From: Prevotellaceae bacterium UBA4359
Lineage (GTDB): Bacteria; Bacteroidota; Bacteroidia; Bacteroidales; Bacteroidaceae
NCBI GenBank assembly: GCA_002393555.1
Contig: DGSP01000063.1
Location: 1 to 57,094, forward strand
Length of the DNA: 57,094 nt
Reading direction: 5' to 3'
Below the pieces are notes generated by a model. That model did no database searches, was not told the origin of the DNA, and worked only from the letters and a program-made list of their open reading frames with translations. Shown here one piece after another: positions 24,715-34,461 of the stretch (the first letter of the stretch is position 1; the number at the start of each line of letters is the position of its first letter). The translations under genes and the position numbers were made by a program.

Positions 24715-25914
24715 TCAATCTTTACGTTTCCAAATGCTCATCACCTTGCGATGCACGGCGATGATATTGAAGATACTGACAATGAGGAGCAGAACCAAAC
24801 CAACACACAACGCAGACATGATGCCTGGTGCCTGAAGGTCGGGGAAGAAGTTCTCGAACATGCCAAGATAATAGTTTCTGACCACACACATGATGACTAC
24901 CGCAAGGATGAGTACAAGGACATTCAGCCCGACCGTCAGTGCCTGATAGGGGAAAGAAACCTTGGCAGGCGAATAGCCAATAAGTAACAGGTTCTCGAGT
25001 TTTGTGCTGTTTTTCTGCACCAGCAGGAAAACGCTGAGCATGAGAATGTAGAACGAAAGGATGCTGATGACAATACCCACCACCATGACGATGCTGACGA
25101 TGACACGTAAGATGAAGGTGGTTTTGGAGGCATCAAGTTTTTCCTTATCCGTCTCATAATCGTGGTCTTGCAGGTAGGTGGTGATGCGCTCGTCGGCAGG
25201 GTTGTTCACCTCTATGATGAGCCGCGTGGGTTCTTTGGTGTTCTCGTTGCTGGCATACTGTTGATTGGCCCAGTGCATGAACTTTTCAGGCACAAGAATG
25301 GTGTTGAGACGGGATGAGAATCCGACGATGCGGCCATCGAAATTGCCCACTTCACCATTGCCGGCAATCTGCACCTGCAGTTTCATGGCACCTAAAATAC
25401 CCTCGCTAAGTTTGGGTAGTCCCTTTCCTTGAGCATAACCGAAGTTGTAAAGGTCGAGGTAGTTTTTGGGCAGGATGATTGGTATCTGGGTACTACCCTC
25501 CTGGTAGTTCCAGGCATCACTGGACACATCGACAAACTCATCGGGAACACTCTCAAAGAACATCTCGGTGGAGAAGTTGGCAAGACCCTGCACATCAAAT
25601 CGCGCACGAACATTATAGGAACTGGGTGTAAAAGCACCTATGCGCTCTACAAAGTCTTCTTTCTGCAAGTTAGCCACATCTGAGTCGCTGAAGGTCTGCT
25701 GTGCTCCCGTCAGCGTGGAGAAAGCACTTATTTTCTTATTGACAATAAGATAACTGGCTTTCATAAAACTATCCTCGCTATCAAGTGCCTGAAAATCATG
25801 ATAAAACTGCACACCCAGCAGGATGATGACCACTCCGACCAGATTGGCAAAGAAGAAGCCTACAAACTGCGGTATGCTGATGTGCTGACGCAAAAGTTTC
25901 CAAACTAATTTCAT
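24715..25914 (-). CDS. FtsX/MacB-type ABC transporter permease
   Basis: Membrane protein of 399 residues. One helix lies near residues 16-38, then a long extracytoplasmic domain (40-265), then three helices at about 268-300, 325-345 and 365-390, as in FtsX-fold permeases. The helix-loop KLENLLLIGYSPAKVSFP is the coupling segment. It pairs with the ATPase at 26007-26651, 92 nt upstream. Such exporters usually move lipoproteins or act as mechanotransmitters. The neighbouring DUF4836 lipoprotein may be a partner; that is inference from gene order. Confidence 0.78.
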   Translation of the reverse strand: MKLVWKLLRQHISIPQFVGFFFANLVGVVIILLGVQFYHDFQALDSEDSFMKASYLIVNKKISAFSTLTGAQQTFSDSDVANLQKEDFVERIGAFTPSSYNVRARFDVQGLANFSTEMFFESVPDEFVDVSSDAWNYQEGSTQIPIILPKNYLDLYNFGYAQGKGLPKLSEGILGAMKLQVQIAGNGEVGNFDGRIVGFSSRLNTILVPEKFMHWANQQYASNENTKEPTRLIIEVNNPADERITTYLQDHDYETDKEKLDASKTTFILRVIVSIVMVVGIVISILSFYILMLSVFLLVQKNSTKLENLLLIGYSPAKVSFPYQALTVGLNVLVLILAVVIMCVVRNYYLGMFENFFPDLQAPGIMSALCVGLVLLLIVSIFNIIAVHRKVMSIWKRKD

Positions 25915-26006
25915 TGAATAGACAATTTACAATGATTTGTTTTTGAACAAAGAAATAAAAGATAAAAAAGACAATCTTTTAGCGTTCACTTACTTAGCAA
26001 AAATTA

Positions 26007-26651
26007 TTAGAGATTAAAAATACGGTCGTATTCCAACTCGATGTGTTTACCTATGCTGGTAGCGATGATGCCTGCTCCTTGCCGTTTGGCTTCGGTGGTC
26101 ATGATACGTCCCATAATTTCTGCATTGGAATCGTCAAGATGGCTGATAGGTTCATCGACCAGAAGAAAATCGAAGGGTTGACAAAGGGCACGGATGAGCG
26201 CGACACGCTGCTGCTGACCGAACGACATACGTCCCACTTTGGCATGCAGACGATCAGTAATTCCCAACATATCAAACCATTCTTCTATCTGCTTCCTCTT
26301 CTGAAAACCAGTCAGTTTATTCTTAATCTCCACATTCTCCCATGCTGTCAATTCTGGAAACATACGCAGTTCTTGCCACAACAAGGCAAAATGCTTCTGA
26401 CGGACGTTGGTCCACTTTGCCACCGAATACTTCCTGATGTCTTCACCATCGAAGAGTATCTGTCCTTGGTAGTCATGGCGATATCCATATATGTAACTGC
26501 ACAACGAAGACTTTCCCGTACCAGAATTAGCCTCCACCAAATAGAGTTCACCTTTTTCAAAGGTCACATCCTGCTGCCAAATGTCGCTCACGATGTCAAT
26601 GCGACCTTCGAACACATTTGGCAGAGTGTGAAGCAGTTGTATCTTATTCAT
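26007..26651 (-). CDS. ABC transporter ATP-binding protein
   Basis: ATPase subunit of 214 residues. Walker A is EANSGTGKSSLCS near residue 41, signature motif MSFGQQQRVALIRAL near 147, and Walker B FLLVDEPISHLD near 166. The LolD/MacB-like length fits an FtsX-type permease, which is encoded next. The start overlaps the stop of the DUF4836 lipoprotein gene by 4 nt, so lipoprotein, ATPase and permease are probably made together. Confidence 0.88.
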   Translation of the reverse strand: MNKIQLLHTLPNVFEGRIDIVSDIWQQDVTFEKGELYLVEANSGTGKSSLCSYIYGYRHDYQGQILFDGEDIRKYSVAKWTNVRQKHFALLWQELRMFPELTAWENVEIKNKLTGFQKRKQIEEWFDMLGITDRLHAKVGRMSFGQQQRVALIRALCQPFDFLLVDEPISHLDDSNAEIMGRIMTTEAKRQGAGIIATSIGKHIELEYDRIFNL

Positions 26652-28138
26652 TGCAGTATTTGTTTCAGGAAATTTTTGTCCTTGCTTTTCTGTTCAACAA
26701 TAATCACATCTTCGTTGGCTGACAGCATCTGATAGCAGATAGACTTGAGGTTATAAAAGAATCCCATCATCTGCGACATTGTTCCCACATTGCTCATCGC
26801 CCCACTCTTTTCAGCCAATGCAGCCAAATCCACATAAATAAATAATGTGCTGTTTTCTATCTGCTTTTTGAATGGTTGCAAAGACGTTCCCTTGGACAGC
26901 CCTTCTTGCTCCACTGCCCCAACAGTACCCCAATAGAGGTCATTCTCGCGTACACCCCACTGGAAGTTCTGGCCTTCCAACGTGAGCAGGTACTGATGTT
27001 CATCTTTCTCAGTCATCACGATGCCAAAGTCCTTATGGCTTTGTTTCCAATCGTCCACATCGTTCAGAAAGTCGGAGTTGTCCAGTTGGGCTTGCAACAG
27101 ATACTCCACACCATTTTCTTCAGCCTTCGAGGGAGATAACGCCAACGAGACATCGCCATCCACAGCCTGAAGCATCAACCCGGCATCTACGGCTCTTTCG
27201 GCAGCAAACAGCAAGCCGTTCAGTTCCTTGTTCTCCTTGATTTTGCTGAGCAGCCATTTACCCTTCACGCCTGCTCCCACCCAGATGAGAGCATCGTCCG
27301 ACACTTGGTCAAGATAGCGACCAGTGATTTTCTTCATGTTGTCGTTCAGTTCATCGAAAACTTTTTCCGCTTCTGGTGTTCTGGCATATCGTTTGGTTGA
27401 GAGTCGTGCCTCACCATTCTCGAAGTTCAGGCTGGTCAGCACCTCAATATCTTTCAGCATGGCTGTAGGCAGCAGACCCTCCATGTTCAAATCCTTCATC
27501 CAACTCTTCGACAGCACTTCAGGCTTCATATACACAGCGACATCGGCTTTCTCGTTGTCAAGCCTACTGAATCCCTCTGTACTAACAAACCCTTCTTTTT
27601 CATCGAGTTCCATCAGTTGCTGAGCCAACTTCCCTTTGTTGACACCACCATTCTCCATCGCGGCAAGCAGAAGGAAGGTTCTCCCATCGTAGGTGTAGGT
27701 GAAATCATCAAGCAGAGTACCACACATCAACCCATCTTTCTCCTGAAGTTTTGAACTCAATCCCTGACGATTGAGCAGTTGCAACAGGTCGGAAACAGCC
27801 GTATCATCATCCACTTTCATCGTGATTCCGAAGGTTTTCTCATCAACCATAAAAGCATAAGCAGGCACACTCAGGTCGAAGCCCAGTTCCATCGGGTCGC
27901 TCATGTATTCTTTCACTTTGTCCATATCCTTGCCAGACACCACAGCCGAAAGCCCTGTCTCCATCTTCTGCATGACGCTCGACTTCTGGAAGTCACTCTT
28001 CTCGGCCAAAGACCGCACATCTATCTTCACGACCAAAGGTGAATTGGCTGGAATGACTTTCTGGTAGTCGGTGTTGGAACACGAACACAGTGCGGCAACA
28101 GCCAACACCACACAAATAATACAACAAATTTTTTTCAT
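26648..28138 (-). CDS. DUF4836 family lipoprotein
   Basis: Secreted lipoprotein of about 496 residues. The start MKKICCIICVVLAVAALCSC gives a signal peptide with a lipobox cysteine. An earlier ATG at 28177 would overlap the rsmE stop (ATGA) but places 13 charged residues before the signal peptide. The mature part begins YQKVIPANSPLVVKIDVRSL, the DUF4836 hallmark. Function is unknown. It lies between rsmE and an ABC exporter in one operon. Confidence 0.82.
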   Translation of the reverse strand: MKKICCIICVVLAVAALCSCSNTDYQKVIPANSPLVVKIDVRSLAEKSDFQKSSVMQKMETGLSAVVSGKDMDKVKEYMSDPMELGFDLSVPAYAFMVDEKTFGITMKVDDDTAVSDLLQLLNRQGLSSKLQEKDGLMCGTLLDDFTYTYDGRTFLLLAAMENGGVNKGKLAQQLMELDEKEGFVSTEGFSRLDNEKADVAVYMKPEVLSKSWMKDLNMEGLLPTAMLKDIEVLTSLNFENGEARLSTKRYARTPEAEKVFDELNDNMKKITGRYLDQVSDDALIWVGAGVKGKWLLSKIKENKELNGLLFAAERAVDAGLMLQAVDGDVSLALSPSKAEENGVEYLLQAQLDNSDFLNDVDDWKQSHKDFGIVMTEKDEHQYLLTLEGQNFQWGVRENDLYWGTVGAVEQEGLSKGTSLQPFKKQIENSTLFIYVDLAALAEKSGAMSNVGTMSQMMGFFYNLKSICYQMLSANEDVIIVEQKSKDKNFLKQILQ

Positions 28139-28173
28139 ATTTCTATCATATTTTAGTTTCAAAAAATCGACTT

Positions 28174-28917
28174 TCATTGATTCGCCAAATTCATCAGATG
28201 CACAGCCACCAGTGCAGCCGTTTCGGTGCGTAATCTACTCTGCCCAAGACTCACGCTCTGAAAGCCTTGTGCAAGGGCCATCTTCACTTCGTCGATGGAG
28301 AAATCACCTTCTGGCCCCACCAGCACCAACACATCCTCACCCCGTCTAATCGCATCTTTCAGCAATATCTTCTCGTCCAGTTCTTCCTCTTCATAACAAT
28401 GGCAAATAAACTTCTGCATTGCCCTCCCCTGCTCTCTCTCGTGCGTCTGCACCTGCCGCAAGAAAGTCTTGAAATCAATCATCTCGTTCAGTGTTGGTTT
28501 CCATGCCTTATGGCTCTGCTTCATGGCCGACACCAGAATCTTTTCCACTCGCTCAGTCTTCACAACAGTCCTTTCCGACCAATGGCATCGCAGAAAAGTG
28601 AGTTCGTCAAAGCCAATCTCTGTAGCCTTCTCAACCAACCATTCCGTGCGTTCCATGTTCTTGGTTGGAGCCATGGCCAAATGCAGGTGTGGCAACCACT
28701 GCCGCTCTTGAGGCAACGTCTCTTCTATCCGATAGAGGCATCTCTTCTTTGTTGCTTCGGTCACAATGGCTCGATAAAACACCCCCTCGCCATCCATCAG
28801 CATCATCTCGTCGCCCATCTCCATGCGCAACACCCGAACGGCATGTAGAGCCTCCTCGTCGGGAAGTTCATTCACGCTTGCAGCATCCGGCACATAGAAA
28901 AAACGCACTTCTTTCAT
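28174..28917 (-). CDS. rsmE: 16S rRNA m3U1498 methyltransferase
   Basis: SPOUT-class methyltransferase, 247 residues. HAVRVLRMEMGD is the N-terminal PUA-like part. KNMERTEWLVEKATEIG, LVGPEGDFS and the C-terminal knot SLGQSRLRTETAALVAV are RsmE signatures. It modifies 16S rRNA of the small subunit with SAM. It lies 36 nt after tsaD in the same operon. Confidence 0.93.
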   Translation of the reverse strand: MKEVRFFYVPDAASVNELPDEEALHAVRVLRMEMGDEMMLMDGEGVFYRAIVTEATKKRCLYRIEETLPQERQWLPHLHLAMAPTKNMERTEWLVEKATEIGFDELTFLRCHWSERTVVKTERVEKILVSAMKQSHKAWKPTLNEMIDFKTFLRQVQTHEREQGRAMQKFICHCYEEEELDEKILLKDAIRRGEDVLVLVGPEGDFSIDEVKMALAQGFQSVSLGQSRLRTETAALVAVHLMNLANQ

Positions 28918-28953
28918 GATGTTTCACTTTTAAGTTTGTCCAAACGGCGAAAG

Positions 28954-30024
28954 TCACCCAGCACTTGGGCTGGTAGAAATTCTTGCGTAAGCAGGCAAGT
29001 CGATGGAGGCAAAATCTTTGTCAAGGTACTTGAAGTAACCAGTGATGCCAATCATCGCCGCATTGTCAGTGGTGTAGGAAAACTTCGGAATAAAGATTTT
29101 CCAGTGGTAACGCTTGGCATGGTCGCGGAAAGCATTGCGAAGTCCGTTGTTTGCACTCACGCCACCAGCCACAGCCACCTGACGTATGCCCGTGTCTTTC
29201 ACCGCCTTGCGCAGTTTCTTCATCAGAATATCCACAATCGTCTTCTCCAGCGATGCAGCCAAATCCTCTTTATGATGCTCGATGAAATCGGGGTCATCTT
29301 TCAGCCAATCTCTCAGATGATAGAGGAACGAAGTCTTCAACCCCGAGAAACTATAATCGTAGCCAGCAATATCGGGTTTAGAGAATTCGAACGCTTCGGG
29401 GTTGCCCTGACGCGCCAACCTATCGATGATGGGACCACCGGGATAACCCAAGCCCATCACCTTCGAACATTTGTCTATCGCCTCTCCTGCCGCATCATCG
29501 ATGGTTTGTCCCAGAATCTCCATGTCCTTATAGGAGTTCACCTTCACGATTTGGCTGTTGCCACCGCTCACAAGCAGACAAAGATACGGGAACGTGGGTA
29601 CATCATCTTCTACATCTTTCTCGCCGCATGGGGAATCCGCCAAGCGCGTGGGCTTGCTCTCACGGATGAAGTGTGCCAACACATGTCCCTGCAAGTGGTT
29701 CACATCAATCATCGGAATGCCCAAACTCCGAGCCAGACCTTTGGCAAAACTCACACCCACCAAAAGACTGCCCATCAGACCGGGACCTCGGGTGAAGGCC
29801 ACCGCACTGAGGTCTTCCTTCGTGATGCCAGCCCGCTTGATGGCAGCATCCACCACCGGCACGATGTTCTGCTGGTGGGCACGCGATGCCAACTCTGGCA
29901 CCACCCCACCATACTCTTCGTGTACAGCCTGCGAAGCGGTCACATTGCTCAGCAAGATGCCATCCCGCAGCACTGCCGCACTTGTGTCGTCACACGAACT
30001 TTCTATTGCAAGTATATAAACCAT
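28954..30024 (-). CDS. tsaD: tRNA N6-adenosine threonylcarbamoyltransferase
   Basis: Kae1/Qri7/TsaD enzyme that completes t6A37 on ANN-decoding tRNAs together with TsaB and TsaE. The start ILAIESSCDDTSAAVL, the iron-binding HLQGHVLAH (His110, His114) and the C-terminal TDNAAMIG are standard. Length (356) is slightly above the usual 335-345 because of an extra stretch near residues 128-145 (ADSPCGEKDVEDDVP). It begins 7 nt after map. Confidence 0.95.
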   Translation of the reverse strand: MVYILAIESSCDDTSAAVLRDGILLSNVTASQAVHEEYGGVVPELASRAHQQNIVPVVDAAIKRAGITKEDLSAVAFTRGPGLMGSLLVGVSFAKGLARSLGIPMIDVNHLQGHVLAHFIRESKPTRLADSPCGEKDVEDDVPTFPYLCLLVSGGNSQIVKVNSYKDMEILGQTIDDAAGEAIDKCSKVMGLGYPGGPIIDRLARQGNPEAFEFSKPDIAGYDYSFSGLKTSFLYHLRDWLKDDPDFIEHHKEDLAASLEKTIVDILMKKLRKAVKDTGIRQVAVAGGVSANNGLRNAFRDHAKRYHWKIFIPKFSYTTDNAAMIGITGYFKYLDKDFASIDLPAYARISTSPSAG

Positions 30025-30031
30025 TTTCTTC

Positions 30032-30892
30032 TTATGCTAAAATCTCCACACCTTCTTCTGTCATCAGATAGGTATGTTCCCACTGAGCCGAGTCACTGTA
30101 GTCGTCAGTCACCACAGTCCAGTCATCCTCGCTATCGACAAAAACTTCCCATCCGCCAGCATTAATCATCGGTTCGATGGTGAACACCATGCCCGGCACC
30201 AGCAGCATGCCCGTACCACGCTTTCCATAGTGCTCCATGTCCGGGTCTTCGTGAAAGGCATTGCCCACCCCATGACCACAGAGGTCACGCACCACGGTGT
30301 AGCCATTTTTGTGGGCATGTTTGGTCACAGCCGCCGCCTGGTCGCCCACAAAAGTATAAGGTTTGCAGGCCGCAGCACCAATCTCCATGCACTCCTTAGC
30401 CACCTGCACCAGCCGTTCCCTCTCGGGAGTGGTGCGTCCAATGATGAACATGCGGCTGGCATCGGCAAAGTAGCCATCCAGAATGGTGGTACAATCCACA
30501 TTGATGATGTCACCCTCCTCCAGCACCTCATCCTCCGACGGTATGCCATGACACACCACCTCGTTGATGCTGGTGCAGCAACTCTTCGGGAAGCCCTCAT
30601 AGTTGAGCGGTGCAGGAATGCCTCCATGCTTTGTGGTATAATCATAGACCAACTGGTCAATCTCCAGCGTTGTCATGCCCTCATGAATCTTCTCCGCCAC
30701 AAGGTCAAGCACCGCCGTGTTGAGCACACCCGCTTTGCGGATGCCCTCTATTTGCTCAGGTGTTTTGATTAGTTCGCGCTTGGGAACGAGATACCCCTTA
30801 TTCTGAAAATACAGAATCTTCTTGTCCATCTCCGTGAGGGGTTGTCCGCTCTTCACACGCCAATTCCTTGGATTTTTTTTCAACAGTCCCAT
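30032..30892 (-). CDS. map: Methionine aminopeptidase, type I
   Basis: Removes the initiator Met from nascent proteins. The metal ligands are visible in DGYFADASRMF, the conserved His in CGHGVGNAFHEDP, and the Glu residues in FTIEPMINAGG and WEHTYLMTEEG. About 35 residues precede the catalytic fold (MGLLKKNPRNWRVKSGQPLT), giving 286 residues, longer than the E. coli enzyme. It heads the minus-strand operon that continues with tsaD and rsmE, behind a TACCTTTG box. Confidence 0.93.
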   Translation of the reverse strand: MGLLKKNPRNWRVKSGQPLTEMDKKILYFQNKGYLVPKRELIKTPEQIEGIRKAGVLNTAVLDLVAEKIHEGMTTLEIDQLVYDYTTKHGGIPAPLNYEGFPKSCCTSINEVVCHGIPSEDEVLEEGDIINVDCTTILDGYFADASRMFIIGRTTPERERLVQVAKECMEIGAAACKPYTFVGDQAAAVTKHAHKNGYTVVRDLCGHGVGNAFHEDPDMEHYGKRGTGMLLVPGMVFTIEPMINAGGWEVFVDSEDDWTVVTDDYSDSAQWEHTYLMTEEGVEILA

Positions 30893-30911
30893 TTTTTCAG
30901 TAATTAGGTTG

Positions 30912-30941
30912 CAAAGGTACGCATTTTTTTCCTTACCTTTG
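30912..30941. promoter_or_regulatory. Divergent overlapping promoters between map and a lipoprotein gene
   Basis: A minus-strand TACCTTTG at 30912-30919 faces map, and a plus-strand TACCTTTG at 30934-30941 faces the DUF4738 gene. Each box plus its 5' flank supplies the TTTG/TTG upstream of the other at about 22 nt, so the region is nearly palindromic. Both transcripts would start from about the same 30 bp. Confidence 0.65.
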
Positions 30942-30970
30942 CAAACAGAAACACTAAAACTTACCTATCA

Positions 30971-31561
30971 ATGAAAACAATCAAGACAGCAGCCACAGCA
31001 CTGCTTGCACTGATGGCAATGGCATGTACAAATGAGAAAAAGCCTGCCCCTACAGAGCGCGAAGTGGAAGACCTCGACCCCAAGACAGGTATCATCTCCC
31101 TGCGCGACTACACCATCAGTGACACCATCACCATTGCCGGACGACTCTACAACTACCAATGCCAGTTCGAGCATGTCGATTCCATGCCCACCATCATCAA
31201 CCCTCAAGGGCTGGAATACCATGAGAGCCGTGTACGCATCAACATCCAGAGAGACAACGCCACCGTCTTCAGCAAGACTTTCTATAAGAGCAACTTCAAA
31301 GACCAAGTGCCAGCAGAGTTTTTGAAGTCTTCCACCATGGTCGGGGTGAACTACAACTTCATCAAGCGCGACGAAGACCGTTCCGCATTCTACTTCATCA
31401 TCACCGTTGGCGACCCCGACGAGACCTCCGACGGCATGGCCTATCCCCTCGAACTCAAAGTAGCCCCCGACGGCTCCTACTCCATCAAGAAAGCCGAGAA
31501 CCTCGAAACAGCACCCATCAGCACAGGGCTGAACGTAGATCCCAGCGAAGACGCAGTGTAA
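30971..31561 (+). CDS. DUF4738-like lipoprotein
   Basis: A 196-residue secreted lipoprotein. MKTIKTAATALLALMAMACT is a signal peptide with lipobox MAMAC (Cys19). The mature part is beta-rich, with DTITIAGRLYNYQCQFEH and EYHESRVRINIQRDN; it fits DUF4738, for which no function is known. It is a single gene with its own promoter and a strong terminator 40 nt after the stop. Confidence 0.72.
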   Translation: MKTIKTAATALLALMAMACTNEKKPAPTEREVEDLDPKTGIISLRDYTISDTITIAGRLYNYQCQFEHVDSMPTIINPQGLEYHESRVRINIQRDNATVFSKTFYKSNFKDQVPAEFLKSSTMVGVNYNFIKRDEDRSAFYFIITVGDPDETSDGMAYPLELKVAPDGSYSIKKAENLETAPISTGLNVDPSEDAV

Positions 31562-31599
31562 AGCGCACCACACCAATTTCACACACACACCATGAACAA

Positions 31600-31638
31600 A
31601 GGCGACGACACCCCAACGATGTCGCCGCCTCTTTTTTT
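31600..31638 (+). terminator. Rho-independent terminator after the DUF4738 gene
   Basis: Stem arms AGGCGACGACA and TGTCGCCGCCT pair at 10 of 11 positions around a 9-nt loop and are followed by a run of seven T. It serves the plus-strand lipoprotein gene. Confidence 0.85.
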
Positions 31639-31659
31639 ACTATATTATAAATAATGTGG

Positions 31660-34461
31660 TCACTTCACCAGCACCTTCTTGCCATTCTTGATGACGATGC
31701 CCTTGTAGTTGCTGTCAACACGCTGGCCTGCAAGGTTGTAGATGCCTTTAGGAGCATCAACATTTTTCATTTCAGGCGAAGCAATGCTTGTCACTTCTTC
31801 AACATCCTGCTTTCCATAGAATGCAAGATGGAAATAGTCGATGAACGGCATCTGACCTGAACGACCAGGCAGTTCGAGGTGGAAACCCACTGTTACGTCC
31901 TCTCCTTCTTCAATGCTGAATGGTACATAACTATGGAAATAGTCGGTCTCTTTCAGCATGTAGTCAATGAGCGTACCATTCCCGTGGCGATAGTCGTAGT
32001 CATTGGTCATGGCCAACATGCTTTCCAGTGTCAAGCCCTTGGCTTCGTCTTCATAGAAGAAAGGATGTACGTCAGCACTTTCCTCATTGGCATATACCTT
32101 GCACGAAGTCATGTAGTTAGGCAGGTTCTCTGCGGTATAGTTAGCAGTTGAGTAGTTCATGTCCACACGGATGGCCGCTTTCACATCGAGCAAGTAATTA
32201 CCTGCTGGCAGATTGGAGAGTGTTTGGCTGAAGTCTTGAGTGAGAGCAAAAGTTGTGCTGCCACCAAACCACCAATATGCACAATCCGTACCGTCAGGCA
32301 ATTTGTCTGATTCACCATTCAAATCCCATTCCTCGCCTGCAGCCGTGTCAAATTCTGCATTTTCAATAAAGGAAGTAAAGTCAAATGAATTTCCATCTTT
32401 TGGCAATACGCCACTGGTACGGAATTCAGCATAAGCAGTTTCGATATTTTTTATTATATCTTCAATGTTTTCCTTAGTGGCCTCCTTGCTGGTGGGGTTA
32501 TCGATGATTTCTTGAGCAGACTCTACAAAATAGACAAGATCCGTGTATTCTATATCAATGCCATTCGGGTCAACGCTTTCTATCAAGGCTTTGGCTTTTG
32601 CCACAGCCTCTTTCAGTTTGCCAAGACTTTCGCCCAATACAGCAGCGGCATAGTCGTCATAGTATTTGTCCGCATCGCCAACATATTGCAGTTGCACTTC
32701 GTCCCATGCAATCCAGTTGGCATCAGTGCTTTCATCAATGAAAAGACCAATGGTGAGTTCACCTCCGGCTGTTGTCTTTTCATATTCCAGTCTGTAGATT
32801 TCACCTACACCATTTCCTGTGTGTACAGCCACTTCCTCGTCAGCAAGTTTCAGTTTCACACCAGACACTTCAAGGTCTGCCTGATCCTGACGGGTAGCCA
32901 ATGCCGCAGCCTGCAGCACGTATAAGCCCTTGGGCAGTTCCAGACCGTTAGGCAGAGCCGTGATGGTCTGACGTGCATAGTTCTCTTGGCCATAATTAGC
33001 GTCTTTCACCCAGCACTCCATGAATGGCTTGCTAAAGTTCGTGACATTACCAGAAGTGTTGATGTGAAGACCGGGATTTGCTCCAGGCACTAAAATATCC
33101 CAACCATCAGTATTGTTCATGGCACCATTCGTGATAACATTGGCAGGATTGGCATAACTTGCATTAGCAATGCGATAAGCGAGTTCTGCTGTTTGCAAGT
33201 CAGTCAATGCGGCTTGCAGTTGCGAAACGGCTTCATCGGTTGCAGATGTAATGGCTGTGCTCAAAGCCTCCTTGGCAGTACCGATGGCTGTTTGGTAGTC
33301 CTCTGTACCTTCTTTCAGTTCACCCGAAGCAACGAGTTCTTCGGCTTTGCCAATCGCTGTTTTCAGGTTGGTATAGTGCTTGTTGTTGTTGTTAAATGCA
33401 GTAATCTCTGCATCCAAAGTACTCTTGGCCGTTTCGGCTTCCTCATAAGTGCTCACTTCTTCCAATGAAGTCTCGGCATTGGTAATGGCTGTTTCCAATT
33501 CTGAGTGATAGAGAGGAGCATCCTCACGTGCAAGAGCCTCGCGGGCTGCTGTCAGCGAAGCATTCAGGGCTTCTTTGGCAGCCACCAGTTTTTCGGCATC
33601 CACCACGCTGTTATAAATGTCTGGATCTCCAATGAAGAAGAGTGTCACGTTATCCCATGCCATCCAGTTAAAGTTTACGTTGTCAAAACGGAGGCCGATG
33701 GTAGCATCTTCACCTTCTGCAATGTCGAAGTCAACACTGAAGGCAGTGGCATTGGTGCCAGTCTTCACATCCGTCAAACCAATCTCGCGGACTGACTCAT
33801 TGGCATACAACTGTACACCAACTGCTTCTTCGTTGTCGTCAGCATCCTTTTGATTGACGACCAAAATATCGGCTGTCAGACGATAGTGTCCCGCTGGCAA
33901 TTTGCTGATTACTTGCTCTATCTTTCCTGAACCAGACAATTGACCGACACTAGTTGCTGCCCATTGTTCAACAAAGTTGGCAAGAGTGTATCTCAGGTTA
34001 TCCTTGTTTACACGGGTACTGGTGTAACTGACACTGCGGCGATTCTGCTTGAAGTTGCTCACTGTCCACGATGTGATAGCCGTAGCGTTGTTGTTGTCCT
34101 TGTCGAAACTGGGATTGGCAATTTTCTCTGTTGCGTCCGCATACTGGTTGGCAAACACGAATGCATCAATGGCTGTCTGCAATTCAATCAGTTGGTCACG
34201 CAGATAACTGTTATCAAGCACGTCATCACTTTCTTCTCCAGGGCCTTCGGTGACGGCTTTTTCGGCTATTTCGATAGCAGCCTTCAAGTCACTTCGTCCA
34301 ATTGTGTAGTGTTCACTTTCCACAATAGACTTGGCATCCGCCAAAACAGAGTAGAAAGTCTTTGTGTAAACGACAGCAGGAGTTTCCTCTTGTCCATCTT
34401 GCGCATAGGCACCCATGAAAGTCAGCAGTGCCATAGCCATAAGAGTAAAGATTTTCTTCAT
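31660..34461 (-). CDS. Large secreted multi-domain protein with three beta-sandwich modules
   Basis: A 933-residue secreted protein with signal peptide MKKIFTLMAMALLTFMGAYA. Three similar modules are seen, each with a LPAGHYRLTADILV-like strand and a NWMAWDNVTLFFIGD-like ending: about residues 115-285, 425-600 and 690-890. Helical Ala/Glu-rich linkers (FIVAR-like) separate them. The modules look like carbohydrate-binding or lectin-like folds. The C-terminal tail IYNLAGQRVDSNYKGIV is shared with the next gene. The cargo role is unknown; surface glycan or host-matrix binding is inference. Confidence 0.75.
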   Translation of the reverse strand: MKKIFTLMAMALLTFMGAYAQDGQEETPAVVYTKTFYSVLADAKSIVESEHYTIGRSDLKAAIEIAEKAVTEGPGEESDDVLDNSYLRDQLIELQTAIDAFVFANQYADATEKIANPSFDKDNNNATAITSWTVSNFKQNRRSVSYTSTRVNKDNLRYTLANFVEQWAATSVGQLSGSGKIEQVISKLPAGHYRLTADILVVNQKDADDNEEAVGVQLYANESVREIGLTDVKTGTNATAFSVDFDIAEGEDATIGLRFDNVNFNWMAWDNVTLFFIGDPDIYNSVVDAEKLVAAKEALNASLTAAREALAREDAPLYHSELETAITNAETSLEEVSTYEEAETAKSTLDAEITAFNNNNKHYTNLKTAIGKAEELVASGELKEGTEDYQTAIGTAKEALSTAITSATDEAVSQLQAALTDLQTAELAYRIANASYANPANVITNGAMNNTDGWDILVPGANPGLHINTSGNVTNFSKPFMECWVKDANYGQENYARQTITALPNGLELPKGLYVLQAAALATRQDQADLEVSGVKLKLADEEVAVHTGNGVGEIYRLEYEKTTAGGELTIGLFIDESTDANWIAWDEVQLQYVGDADKYYDDYAAAVLGESLGKLKEAVAKAKALIESVDPNGIDIEYTDLVYFVESAQEIIDNPTSKEATKENIEDIIKNIETAYAEFRTSGVLPKDGNSFDFTSFIENAEFDTAAGEEWDLNGESDKLPDGTDCAYWWFGGSTTFALTQDFSQTLSNLPAGNYLLDVKAAIRVDMNYSTANYTAENLPNYMTSCKVYANEESADVHPFFYEDEAKGLTLESMLAMTNDYDYRHGNGTLIDYMLKETDYFHSYVPFSIEEGEDVTVGFHLELPGRSGQMPFIDYFHLAFYGKQDVEEVTSIASPEMKNVDAPKGIYNLAGQRVDSNYKGIVIKNGKKVLVK

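Noticed and set aside
28936..30165. 409-codon open frame antisense to tsaD
   Set aside because: No recognised domain, and it covers the complete, well-conserved tsaD gene and crosses into map.
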